Below, in pieces: positions 1 to 5,260 of a stretch of 5,260 nucleotides of DNA. The notes beneath the pieces were generated by a model. The model was not told the DNA's origin and ran no database searches. It saw only the letters and a program-made list of their open reading frames with translations. The position numbers were made by a program, and so were the translations under genes. Source of the stretch: Bacteroidota bacterium (GTDB lineage Bacteria; Bacteroidota; Bacteroidia; Flavobacteriales_D; Crocinitomicaceae); assembly GCA_016866375.1 (NCBI GenBank), contig VGMK01000143.1:1-5260 (forward strand). The letters are read 5' to 3'. Position 1 is the first letter of the stretch, and each line of letters begins with the position of its first letter.

Positions 1-326
1 GCGTTGGCTGTGAATACGAATTCCCACTTCAGTTTGATATTGAACCGAGTATGGAGTTAGCTGAATTAGTAATTCCAAATGTTATAACTATGAACAACGA
101 TGCGATTAATGATAAAATAATTATTGATCCCTTGTTCGAAAATTGTTTTAGCTATGAGCTGACATTCTTCAACCGATGGGGAGCAAAATTATTTACAAGC
201 ACCTCCTCCGAGCAACCGTTTGAAGGAAAAGACCAAAACGGAAATGAACTTGTTCCGGGGGTATATTTTTATACACTTTCGAGCGACCAAGGGGAGAAAC
301 ACGGGTTTGTAACGATCGTCAAGTAA
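1..326 (+). CDS. T9SS type B sorting domain protein, C-terminal fragment
   Basis: This is the 3' end of a longer gene; the reading frame is open from base 3 and gives 107 residues before TAA. The sequence shows the pattern of the gliding-motility-associated / type B C-terminal domain: IPNVITMNNDAIND (usual form IPNVFTPNGDGIND), then a strand ending in FFNRWG, then FEGKDQNGNELVPGVYFYTL and a final KHGFVTIVK. In this family the domain directs export through the outer membrane by the type IX secretion system and is usually the last part of large adhesin-like or PKD-repeat proteins. The first repeat-like motif is a variant, with MNNDA where PNGDG is common, but the NRWG and GVYFY cores are intact. 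The cargo part lies outside the window, so what the protein does is unknown. An internal ATG at 51 falls within the domain and is not a likely start. Confidence 0.9.
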   Translation, partial: VGCEYEFPLQFDIEPSMELAELVIPNVITMNNDAINDKIIIDPLFENCFSYELTFFNRWGAKLFTSTSSEQPFEGKDQNGNELVPGVYFYTLSSDQGEKHGFVTIVK

Positions 327-359
327 TACCGGCAGTTTAATCTATTTAATTTATAAAGT

Positions 360-1538
360 TTGAAGCGTGTTGTAATTGGTCTTTCAGGAGGTGTTGACTC
401 CAGTGTAGCCGCATATCTTTTGCTGCAAGATGGATTTGAGGTAATTGGAATGTTCATGCGTAATTGGCACGATGAGTCTGTCACAATTGCCGATGAATGC
501 CCATGGATTGAAGATTCAAATGATGCTTTACTTGTTTCTCAGCAGTTGGGGATTCCATTCCAAGTAATAGACCTCAGCAAAGAATATAAAGATCGAATTG
601 TTGATTATATGTTTCGTGAATACGAGGCAGGTAGGACGCCAAATCCAGACGTACTTTGTAATAGAGAAATTAAATTTGATGTATTTCTAAAAGCTGCCAT
701 GGAATTAGGTGCGGATTATGTCGCCACGGGACATTATTGCCAAAAAAAAGAATTTGAAGATGGAAGCTTTGGACTCATCGCGGGAAAAGATAAAACGAAA
801 GACCAGTCTTACTTTCTTTGTCAAATTTCACCCGAACAATTAGCAAAAGCTTTATTTCCAATTGGTGGATATGAAAAATCCGAAGTTCGGTCATTGGCAA
901 AAAAAATTGGTTTACCAACTGCTGAAAAAAAAGATTCTCAGGGACTGTGTTTTGTGGGAAAGATAAACCTTCCTACCTTCCTACAACAACAACTAAAACC
1001 AATGAAAGGAGCAGTCATTGAAATTCCGAATGATTTGCCACAATTTCGCGAATATGGCGCAATTGAAACGTCAGTAAATAATGTTGAGGCACTGTCTCAA
1101 CCATTTAATTATTCACCGGCTGAAGGTATTCATGTCACTGAGCATCAAGGCGCTCATTATTACACGATAGGCCAACGAAAAGGGTTACACATTGGAGGTA
1201 GACCGGAGCCCAGTTTCGTCATTGGGACCGATACCGCAAAAAATATTATATATACAGGGCAGTCAGAAAATCACCCCGGACTAAGCAGAATGGCACTCCA
1301 ATTAGAGAAAGCAACTATGAATTGGGTAAATAACAAATTTAAACTTGAAAACGATGCTGAGCTTGATGTACTTGCGCGTATCCGTTATCGACAACCACTA
1401 CAAAAAGCAAAACTCATTCGAAAGTCGAATGAGTTTTACTTATTATTTAATCAACCACAAAGAGGAATTACACCTGGACAATTCGCTGCATGGTATATTG
1501 CGAACGAATTAATTGGTTCATCTGTAATTTTATCTTAA
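360..1538 (+). CDS. mnmA: tRNA-specific 2-thiouridylase MnmA (TTG start)
   Basis: MnmA is a cytoplasmic enzyme that activates U34 of tRNA-Glu, -Gln and -Lys with ATP and inserts sulfur to give 2-thiouridine. The 392 residues carry the whole family signature: the PP-loop SGGVDSS (9-15), PNPDVLCN with catalytic Cys100 (and D97 of the DxxC motif), ATGHY (122-126), KDQSYFL (147-153), DSQGLCFVG with the second catalytic Cys197, GQRKGL (271-276) and a C-terminal beta-barrel ending in ITPGQFAAWY. It is about 25 residues longer than the E. coli enzyme; the extra stretch, around 221-262, matches what I recall of Bacteroidota MnmA. The start must be TTG at 360: an in-frame TAA lies at 354-356 and the next Met falls after the PP-loop. 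There is no Shine-Dalgarno sequence. It follows the secreted-protein gene after 33 bases with no clear promoter or terminator between, so read-through is possible. Confidence 0.97.
   Translation: MKRVVIGLSGGVDSSVAAYLLLQDGFEVIGMFMRNWHDESVTIADECPWIEDSNDALLVSQQLGIPFQVIDLSKEYKDRIVDYMFREYEAGRTPNPDVLCNREIKFDVFLKAAMELGADYVATGHYCQKKEFEDGSFGLIAGKDKTKDQSYFLCQISPEQLAKALFPIGGYEKSEVRSLAKKIGLPTAEKKDSQGLCFVGKINLPTFLQQQLKPMKGAVIEIPNDLPQFREYGAIETSVNNVEALSQPFNYSPAEGIHVTEHQGAHYYTIGQRKGLHIGGRPEPSFVIGTDTAKNIIYTGQSENHPGLSRMALQLEKATMNWVNNKFKLENDAELDVLARIRYRQPLQKAKLIRKSNEFYLLFNQPQRGITPGQFAAWYIANELIGSSVILS
1409..1437 (-). terminator. Perfect hairpin inside mnmA, likely minus-strand terminator
   Basis: AAAACTCATTCGA (1409-1421) is the exact reverse complement of TCGAATGAGTTTT (1425-1437), leaving a 3-base loop. 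Read on the minus strand, the hairpin is followed by GCTTTTTG, so together with the four T of the stem it has the layout of an intrinsic terminator. It lies about 100 bases downstream of the stop of the small minus-strand ORF. On the plus strand it is followed by ACTTATTATTTAA, a weaker U-tract, and termination there would cut mnmA before its stop. It encodes MnmA residues 350-360, a part of the family that varies between species. The stem is real; the terminator role and strand are inference. Confidence 0.42.
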
Positions 1539-1738
1539 TTCATTGCAAGGCTCAAGAATACACAATCCTGGTCCTCCTCCAACTTTCCCGAATTCCTAAG
1601 TTTGTCCATCAATGCTGCAACTTCAAATACACTGAGCTTACTAAGTGTTCCAAGAGCTCTGTGTTGAGATAATTTTAAAGCTACATTTCGCCTGGCTTTA
1701 TTTCGTAATGATTGCATATAAATCGTCATACTGTTCAT
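1535..1738 (-). CDS. Small hypothetical protein, convergent with mnmA
   Basis: I do not recognise this 67-residue protein and assign no function. It starts at ATG 1738 (MNSMTIYMQSLRNKARRN) and its stop overlaps the mnmA stop by four bases, tail to tail. The predicted chain has a basic N-terminal half (LRNKARRN, LSQHR), a probable amphipathic helix (VFEVAALMDKLRNSGKL), an acidic patch EEDQD, one Cys and no signal peptide or membrane segment. Codons resemble the neighbours, with mostly A or T in third position, which favours a real gene over a shadow. A TTG at 1777 would extend it to 80 residues. A hairpin with a U-tract lies downstream on the same strand, inside mnmA. Against it: it is short, without a known motif, and may be a chance ORF or a remnant of an older gene. 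Confidence 0.4.
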   Translation of the reverse strand: MNSMTIYMQSLRNKARRNVALKLSQHRALGTLSKLSVFEVAALMDKLRNSGKLEEDQDCVFLSLAMN

Positions 1739-1743
1739 TTTCA

Positions 1744-1766
1744 AGTGTAAACGCAACAGTGTAAAC
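1744..1766. repeat. 9-bp direct repeat AGTGTAAAC, 5-bp spacer
   Basis: AGTGTAAAC occurs at 1744-1752 and again at 1758-1766, separated by GCAAC, so the copies recur every 14 bases. They sit just upstream of the ATG of the small minus-strand ORF. On the minus strand the copy nearest the gene overlaps TACACTTG, one mismatch from the Bacteroidota -7 box TAnnTTTG, with a TTG 17 bases further upstream. It could be an operator or paired activator site, or a chance duplication. If translation instead began at the TTG at 1777, the repeat would be coding. Confidence 0.35.
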
Positions 1767-1792
1767 CAAGGTTTCAATGTATGAAAAAAAAA

Positions 1793-1821
1793 TATTCATC
1801 GTGCTAATTATCAGATGAATA
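1793..1821. repeat. 8-bp inverted repeat in the divergent intergenic region
   Basis: TATTCATC (1793-1800) and GATGAATA (1814-1821) are exact reverse complements around a 13-base AT-rich centre. The element lies about 65 bases upstream of the -7 box of the lipoprotein gene, between that gene and the small minus-strand ORF. The spacing between arms and the lack of a following T-run suit a dimeric regulator site better than a terminator, but no known operator is recognised. The right arm contains the ATG at 1815 that would be the longest start for the lipoprotein frame. Confidence 0.3.
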
Positions 1822-1885
1822 GAATTATTTATTTAAACAATTCTCCTTCAAAATCATCCCTCAGATTTTTTTTCAAATCATTATG

Positions 1886-1893
1886 TATATTTG
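1886..1893 (+). promoter_or_regulatory. Bacteroidota-type -7 promoter element
   Basis: TATATTTG is an exact match to the TAnnTTTG consensus of the primary sigma factor in Bacteroides and Flavobacterium. It ends five bases before the ATG at 1899. No TTG or TTTG is present at the expected distance upstream; the best candidate for a -33 element is the T-run at 1866-1873. With the usual distance from the -7 box, transcription would begin at or next to the ATG, giving a leaderless or nearly leaderless mRNA. It is the best candidate promoter for the lipoprotein-rhodanese-DedA-thiolase run. Confidence 0.5.
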
Positions 1894-1898
1894 TACAC

Positions 1899-2717
1899 AT
1901 GTCTCAGAATCTTAAAACTATTTTTGGATCAATCCTCCTCTTAATTTTTGTATCGTGTAAGGAAAATCATACTTCAAACGAAGGGGTCCAAAACGGAAAA
2001 GAATTGGGCACAAAAGAAGAAATCCCAAGTAGCTTGAAGAAAGATTTCACAAAGTACCTTACTTATACACTTCAAAATGCTTTTGAAGTGGGCCAAGGGG
2101 AAAATTATACCACTAATTTTCTTGAGGTTGATTATGACCATGACGGAATTATGGATAAAATCATCAGCATAAATCGTTTAGAAAAAGCAAATTCTGATTT
2201 AGAAAGTGCCGAAAATCCCGAAAAATTTATGGAAATAGGTCAAATGGGAAATTACAATCATTTGATTTTATACAACGGTCGAGATAGTCTTTTTTACGAT
2301 CCAGTTAATGTGTCGTCATCACCATATGTTCCATTAGTTGTATCGAGTATTTCTCTTAAAGGTGGAGCAAGCAGTGAAATTCAAGTGGATTATCGAATAC
2401 GAAATTCATCATATCGTTCATTATACAGCATTAAGGGAAACCAGGTAAGACTTATTTTCCATTGGAAAATTTTTGATGGATTAGGGACAAATTCCCCTGA
2501 GGCATACGCCATTGAAGTGGGTGCAGAGGGCAAATATGGCGAATTTAAGGACTTGAATATTTACAAAGGAAAACTCGAAATACTTCCAACCAATTCAAAT
2601 CCAAACACATTTCAGCCCAAAATCACAAAAACTGGAAGAATATACACAACTTTTTTTTACATTGCGAAAGAAGAAAAATATTTTACAAAATTAAAAAATC
2701 AATTTGATCATAAATAA
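1899..2717 (+). CDS. Predicted lipoprotein of unknown function
   Basis: A 272-residue protein with a lipoprotein signal peptide: MSQNLKT, a hydrophobic run IFGSILLLI, then the lipobox FVSC with acylated Cys20. A charged, Ser/Asn-rich linker follows, and then a mixed, probably beta-rich domain. DYDHDGIMD (78-86) has the DxDxDGxxD spacing of calcium-binding loops found in EF-hand-like and VCBS/FG-GAP-type proteins. After Cys20 come K and E, loosely like the surface export signal described for Capnocytophaga lipoproteins, so it may face outward; this is inference. The frame is open back to ATG 1815, which would add 28 residues, but that places the hydrophobic segment internally and upstream of the -7 box at 1886-1893, so 1899 is preferred. 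I cannot name a family. It is followed after 13 bases by the rhodanese gene. Confidence 0.8.
   Translation: MSQNLKTIFGSILLLIFVSCKENHTSNEGVQNGKELGTKEEIPSSLKKDFTKYLTYTLQNAFEVGQGENYTTNFLEVDYDHDGIMDKIISINRLEKANSDLESAENPEKFMEIGQMGNYNHLILYNGRDSLFYDPVNVSSSPYVPLVVSSISLKGGASSEIQVDYRIRNSSYRSLYSIKGNQVRLIFHWKIFDGLGTNSPEAYAIEVGAEGKYGEFKDLNIYKGKLEILPTNSNPNTFQPKITKTGRIYTTFFYIAKEEKYFTKLKNQFDHK
2068..2090. repeat. Perfect 10-bp hairpin within the lipoprotein gene
   Basis: CACTTCAAAA (2068-2077) and TTTTGAAGTG (2081-2090) are exact reverse complements with a 3-base loop TGC. The element encodes residues 57-64 of the lipoprotein (TLQNAFEV region). No U-tract follows on either strand, so it is not a standard intrinsic terminator. 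It may affect mRNA structure or be chance in AT-rich coding DNA. Confidence 0.35.
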
Positions 2718-2730
2718 TAGCAAAGCATAC

Positions 2731-3045
2731 ATGTTAAGAATTTGTCCAAGTCAATGTGGAGATATACTCAAAAAAAGGAATACGGTGATTCTAGATATTC
2801 GCGAAAAATTTGAGTACGACGCTTATCATATCAAATCTATTCATATACCGATGGCCAATGTCTCGGAGCATCTTGAAGAATTAAAGAAGTATAACCAAGT
2901 TATAGTGGCTTGTCAGTCAGGCAGAAGAGCGGAGGCTTTAGTTAATTATCTAGAAACTGACTACGGTTTCACAAATTTAATTCTGATGGAGGGAGGACTA
3001 TTGAGTTGGCAAGAAAAAGTAGATGAATCTTTTAGTATAGAATAA
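2731..3045 (+). CDS. Single-domain rhodanese-like protein
   Basis: A 104-residue cytoplasmic protein made of one rhodanese domain, the size of GlpE/PspE-type enzymes, which move sulfane sulfur from donors such as thiosulfate or persulfides to an acceptor through a cysteine persulfide. Visible features: LDIREKFEYDAYHIKSIHIP (21-40, with the D-x-R-E and H-I parts of the family), the active-site loop CQSGRR (61-66) with Cys61 and the CxxGxR pattern, and the C-terminal MEGGLLSW (86-93). All catalytic elements are present, so it should be active. ATG 2731 is preferred over the TTG at 2704, which would overlap the lipoprotein gene and add nine residues with no family match. It ends two bases before the DedA gene. 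The real substrate is not visible; a link with DedA or sulfur delivery to MnmA upstream is speculation. Confidence 0.92.
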   Translation: MLRICPSQCGDILKKRNTVILDIREKFEYDAYHIKSIHIPMANVSEHLEELKKYNQVIVACQSGRRAEALVNYLETDYGFTNLILMEGGLLSWQEKVDESFSIE

Positions 3046-3047
3046 CC

Positions 3048-3680
3048 ATGATTGAATTATTTAAGCACATTGTTGAACTTGACTTTGATTGGTTATTTGC
3101 CAACTACGGAACAGCCATTTATATCCTCCTGTTTATGATTATTTTCATTGAAACAGGAGTTGTTGCCATGCCTTTTTTACCGGGAGATTCATTATTATTC
3201 ACCGCAGGGTTGTTCTGTAAATCCGGACATTTGGATATTTTTTTACTATTGCCTCTTCTGTTTAGCGCGGCAGTTATTGGCGACAATTCCAATTATTGGA
3301 TTGGTCGAAAAATCGGCTTAACTGTTTTTACCTACAAAGTAAGGGGACGACAATTGGTAAAAAAGGATTACTTGGAAAAAACTGAGCTTTTTTTTATTAA
3401 AAACGGGACGAAAGCAATTATTCTTGCTCGATTTATTCCTCTGGTGAGAACCTTTGCTCCTTTTGCCGCAGGAGTTGGTAAAATGAATTACAAAACTTTT
3501 TTCACTTATGATGTTGTGGGAGGATTCATTTGGGTATTCAGCCTTACAGTTGCAGGCTATTTGTTGGGAGAAATCAACTGGATCAGAGAAAATATTGATT
3601 TAGTTTGTCTTGGTATAATTTTGTTGTCGGTTTTACCATTAATAACTAAATTAGTTTCGAATCAATTCAGAAAAAAATGA
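3048..3680 (+). CDS. DedA family (VTT domain) inner-membrane protein
   Basis: A 210-residue integral membrane protein of the DedA/SNARE-associated family. Motifs in order: FIETG with Glu35, FLPGDS (43-48), GDNSNYWIGRKIG (78-90) and ARFIPLVRTFAPFAAG (127-142) with the conserved R128, P131, R134 and G142. Hydrophobic stretches lie near 22-40, 63-78, 152-174 and 183-200, with re-entrant segments around the conserved motifs, and the C-terminus is basic (NQFRKK). Some DedA proteins have been shown to return undecaprenyl phosphate or other phospholipid carriers across the inner membrane, using the membrane potential; others are known only through envelope-stress and antimicrobial-sensitivity phenotypes. 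Which one applies cannot be told from sequence. Start ATG 3048 is two bases after the rhodanese stop, and its TGA overlaps the thiolase ATG, so translational coupling on both sides is likely. Confidence 0.95.
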   Translation: MIELFKHIVELDFDWLFANYGTAIYILLFMIIFIETGVVAMPFLPGDSLLFTAGLFCKSGHLDIFLLLPLLFSAAVIGDNSNYWIGRKIGLTVFTYKVRGRQLVKKDYLEKTELFFIKNGTKAIILARFIPLVRTFAPFAAGVGKMNYKTFFTYDVVGGFIWVFSLTVAGYLLGEINWIRENIDLVCLGIILLSVLPLITKLVSNQFRKK

Positions 3681-4855
3681 CAAAAGCCTATATTGTTTCT
3701 GGTTATCGTTCAGCTGTCGGAAAAGCTGGTAAAGGGGGCTTCAGATTTTATCGAACAGATGATTTGGCAGCGAGGGTTATCGAACACCTTCTTCGTTCTG
3801 TACCAAATTTAGCACCTGAGGAAATCGATGACGTAATTGTCGGAAATGCTACTCCTGAGGCAGAACAGGGCTTAAACATGGCGAGAATGATTTCCCTATT
3901 TGGCTTAAAAACTGAAAAAGTTCCGGGAATGACGGTTAATAGGTACTGTGCCTCTGGACTCGAAACGATTGCTATTGCACAAGCTAAAATTGAGGCAGGC
4001 ATGGCTGATTGCATCATTGCTGGTGGTGCCGAATCAATGTCAATGATGGCAATGGGTGGTTGGCGAATTGTTCCAAACCCCAGTGAGGGAAAAAAACACC
4101 CTACTTATTATTGGGGAATGGGTTTAACTGCTGAGGCCGTTGCAAAAGAATTTCAAATTAGCAGAGATGATCAAGATGCATTCGCCTTGTCCTCTCACGA
4201 CAAAGCACTTTTTGCCATACAAAACGAAAAATTTAAGGAGGACATCGTACCTGTTGAAATCGAACATATTTTTTTAGATGAAAACGAGAAAAGACAGGTC
4301 AAAAAATATACCGTGGATACAGATGAAGGACCTCGGAAAAGTAATATGGAGGGTCTGTCAAAATTGAAGCCCGTATTTGCAATAGATGGCTCGGTAACGG
4401 CAGGAAATAGTTCTCAGACATCGGACGGTGCTGCTTTTGTATTGGTAATGTCAGAAAAAATGATTAAAAGATTAAATTTAGAGCCATTGGCTCGCTTGGC
4501 ATCGTATGCTACAGTGGGCGTTGAGCCAAGAATTATGGGTATAGGTCCAGTGGAAGCCATTCCAAAGGCTGTTAAACTTGCGGGACTTAGTCTTCAAAAC
4601 ATCGATCTAATTGAATTGAATGAAGCATTTGCTTCTCAAGCACTTGCGGTGATAAGAGAAACGGGAATAAATCCCGATATTGTAAATGTAAATGGAGGAG
4701 CAATAGCTTTAGGTCACCCACTCGGGTGCACAGGAGCCAAACTTACTGTTCAATTAATGAATGAATTAAGAAGAAGAAAAAAGCGTTTCGGTATGGTCAC
4801 CATGTGTGTTGGAACTGGTCAAGGAGCTGCAGGTGTCATAGAGCTGCTGAAATAA
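3677..4855 (+). CDS. Acetyl-CoA C-acyltransferase (FadA-type thiolase)
   Basis: A 392-residue, full-length thiolase, a cytoplasmic enzyme that cleaves 3-ketoacyl-CoA with CoA to give acetyl-CoA in beta-oxidation, or runs in reverse as a Claisen condensation. The nucleophile Cys91 is in VNRYCASG; NEAF is at 315-318; His347 is in GGAIALGHPLGCTG; and Cys377 is in CVGTGQG, so the catalytic set is complete. The N-terminal GKGGFRFYRTDDLAA resembles the KGxxRxxRPDDL pattern of FadA-like 3-ketoacyl-CoA thiolases more than dedicated acetoacetyl-CoA thiolases, but chain-length preference cannot be read from sequence, so I give no gene symbol. Its ATG overlaps the DedA stop (ATGA). The usual partner, a FadB/FadJ-type hydroxyacyl-CoA dehydrogenase, is not next to it in this window; it may lie elsewhere. 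Confidence 0.95.
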   Translation: MTKAYIVSGYRSAVGKAGKGGFRFYRTDDLAARVIEHLLRSVPNLAPEEIDDVIVGNATPEAEQGLNMARMISLFGLKTEKVPGMTVNRYCASGLETIAIAQAKIEAGMADCIIAGGAESMSMMAMGGWRIVPNPSEGKKHPTYYWGMGLTAEAVAKEFQISRDDQDAFALSSHDKALFAIQNEKFKEDIVPVEIEHIFLDENEKRQVKKYTVDTDEGPRKSNMEGLSKLKPVFAIDGSVTAGNSSQTSDGAAFVLVMSEKMIKRLNLEPLARLASYATVGVEPRIMGIGPVEAIPKAVKLAGLSLQNIDLIELNEAFASQALAVIRETGINPDIVNVNGGAIALGHPLGCTGAKLTVQLMNELRRRKKRFGMVTMCVGTGQGAAGVIELLK

Positions 4856-4868
4856 CGATGATTAAGTA

Positions 4869-5260
4869 ATGAACTATTTTTTTATGAATGTAGTTTTAAA
4901 ATACTTTTTGCTACTTTGTGTTCTAGGGGTAATACCTTATGGAAGAAGTCAGGTTGGTTGTGAGAACGCAGATCTAGAAATGGGGAATTTTACAAATTGG
5001 ACGGGACAAACGGGTTATTGCTGCGGAATTTATACACCAAATGATGGAATCATCAATGGCCGACACACCATAATGAGCGGCAGTGCAATTGATCCCTATT
5101 CATGTGGTAATGTTCCTGTGGTTGCACCCGGAGGCATTTATTCTGCAAGGCTAGGAAATGATGACGTCAATAACGAGGCAGAAAGACTTACATACACATT
5201 CACAATTACTCCTACAAATACGCTGATTATTTATAAGTATGCGGTTATTTTAGAGGATCC
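4869..5260 (+). CDS. Secreted protein, probable T9SS substrate, N-terminal fragment
   Basis: The first 130 codons of a gene cut by the window end. ATG 4869 gives MNYFFMNVVLKYFLLLCVLG; ATG 4884 is a good alternative because it leaves a compact signal peptide (one Lys, then YFLLLCVLGVI, then YGRSQ), with cleavage likely near Ser-Gln. The mature start has a pattern I recall from large Bacteroidota secreted proteins with a type B C-terminal sorting domain: ENADLEMGNFTNWTG, a YCCG motif, RHTIM, DPYSCG, VVAPGGIYSARLGND, AERLTYTF, then YKYAVILEDP. This region looks like a beta-sandwich adhesion or binding module. PKD-like repeats and the sorting domain would be expected downstream, outside the window. 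It begins 13 bases after the thiolase stop without a visible promoter or terminator, so it may be read from the upstream run. Confidence 0.85.
   Translation, partial: MNYFFMNVVLKYFLLLCVLGVIPYGRSQVGCENADLEMGNFTNWTGQTGYCCGIYTPNDGIINGRHTIMSGSAIDPYSCGNVPVVAPGGIYSARLGNDDVNNEAERLTYTFTITPTNTLIIYKYAVILED

Noticed and set aside
269..484. Minus-strand ORF of 71 residues across the mnmA start
   Set aside because: It lies over the conserved 5' end of mnmA and the sorting-domain end, has no recognisable motif, and both plus-strand products are certain.
1047..1066. Imperfect palindrome in mnmA (CAATTTCGC / GCGCAATTG neighbourhood)
   Set aside because: The arms contain a mismatch and the stem is short; this is expected by chance.
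1597..1604. TAAGTTTG, a match to the -7 consensus on the plus strand
   Set aside because: No -33 element is at the right distance and no plus-strand gene starts nearby; in AT-rich DNA such matches arise by chance.
1490..1672. Plus-strand ORF of 60 residues over the mnmA end
   Set aside because: It overlaps mnmA in another frame and the better-supported minus-strand ORF; the translation looks random, with no family match.
1815..1898. 28-residue N-terminal extension of the lipoprotein
   Set aside because: It would move the signal peptide inward and precede the likely promoter; the lipoprotein signal is only sensible from ATG 1899.
3748..4017. Minus-strand ORF of 89 residues inside the thiolase gene
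   Set aside because: It is a shadow of the thiolase catalytic region, whose plus-strand translation is fully conserved.
4661..4677. Short inverted repeat CGGGA / TCCCG in the thiolase gene
   Set aside because: Only five base pairs, with no T-run after it and in conserved coding sequence; not a credible terminator.

Overview
The window is an AT-rich stretch from a member of the Bacteroidota, most likely a flavobacterium-like lineage. Three things point there: a type IX secretion (T9SS) type B sorting domain at the left end, the start of a T9SS-type secreted protein at the right end, and starts that lack a Shine-Dalgarno sequence, with one TAnnTTTG-type promoter element. All recognised protein families are known. 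I see no rRNA, tRNA, CRISPR array, transposase or phage gene, and no clearly new system.

Left part (1-1538, plus strand): the last 107 codons of a large secreted protein ending in a gliding-motility/T9SS type B C-terminal domain, then after 33 bases mnmA, the tRNA-Glu/Gln/Lys U34 2-thiouridylase, which starts at TTG. Middle (1535-1898): a small unrecognised minus-strand ORF meets mnmA tail to tail, with a perfect 13-bp hairpin inside the 3' end of mnmA that looks like its terminator. The non-coding divergent region beyond it (about 1739-1898) holds a 9-bp direct repeat, an 8-bp inverted repeat and a perfect TATATTTG -7 box.

Right part (1899-5260, plus strand): a tightly packed run of lipoprotein (function unknown), single-domain rhodanese, DedA-family membrane protein and FadA-type thiolase, with gaps of 13 and 2 bases and a 4-base ATGA overlap. 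After 13 more bases comes the start of another T9SS-type secreted protein, cut by the window end. The spacing suggests co-transcription from the promoter before the lipoprotein gene.

Functionally this is a mixed housekeeping and envelope neighbourhood: tRNA thiolation (MnmA), sulfur transfer (rhodanese), probable lipid-carrier recycling at the inner membrane (DedA), acyl-CoA metabolism (thiolase) and surface or secreted proteins at both ends. The points most worth a second look are the small antisense-facing ORF with its apparent terminator inside mnmA, the promoter that moves the lipoprotein start and implies a nearly leaderless mRNA, and the split rhodanese/DedA pair.
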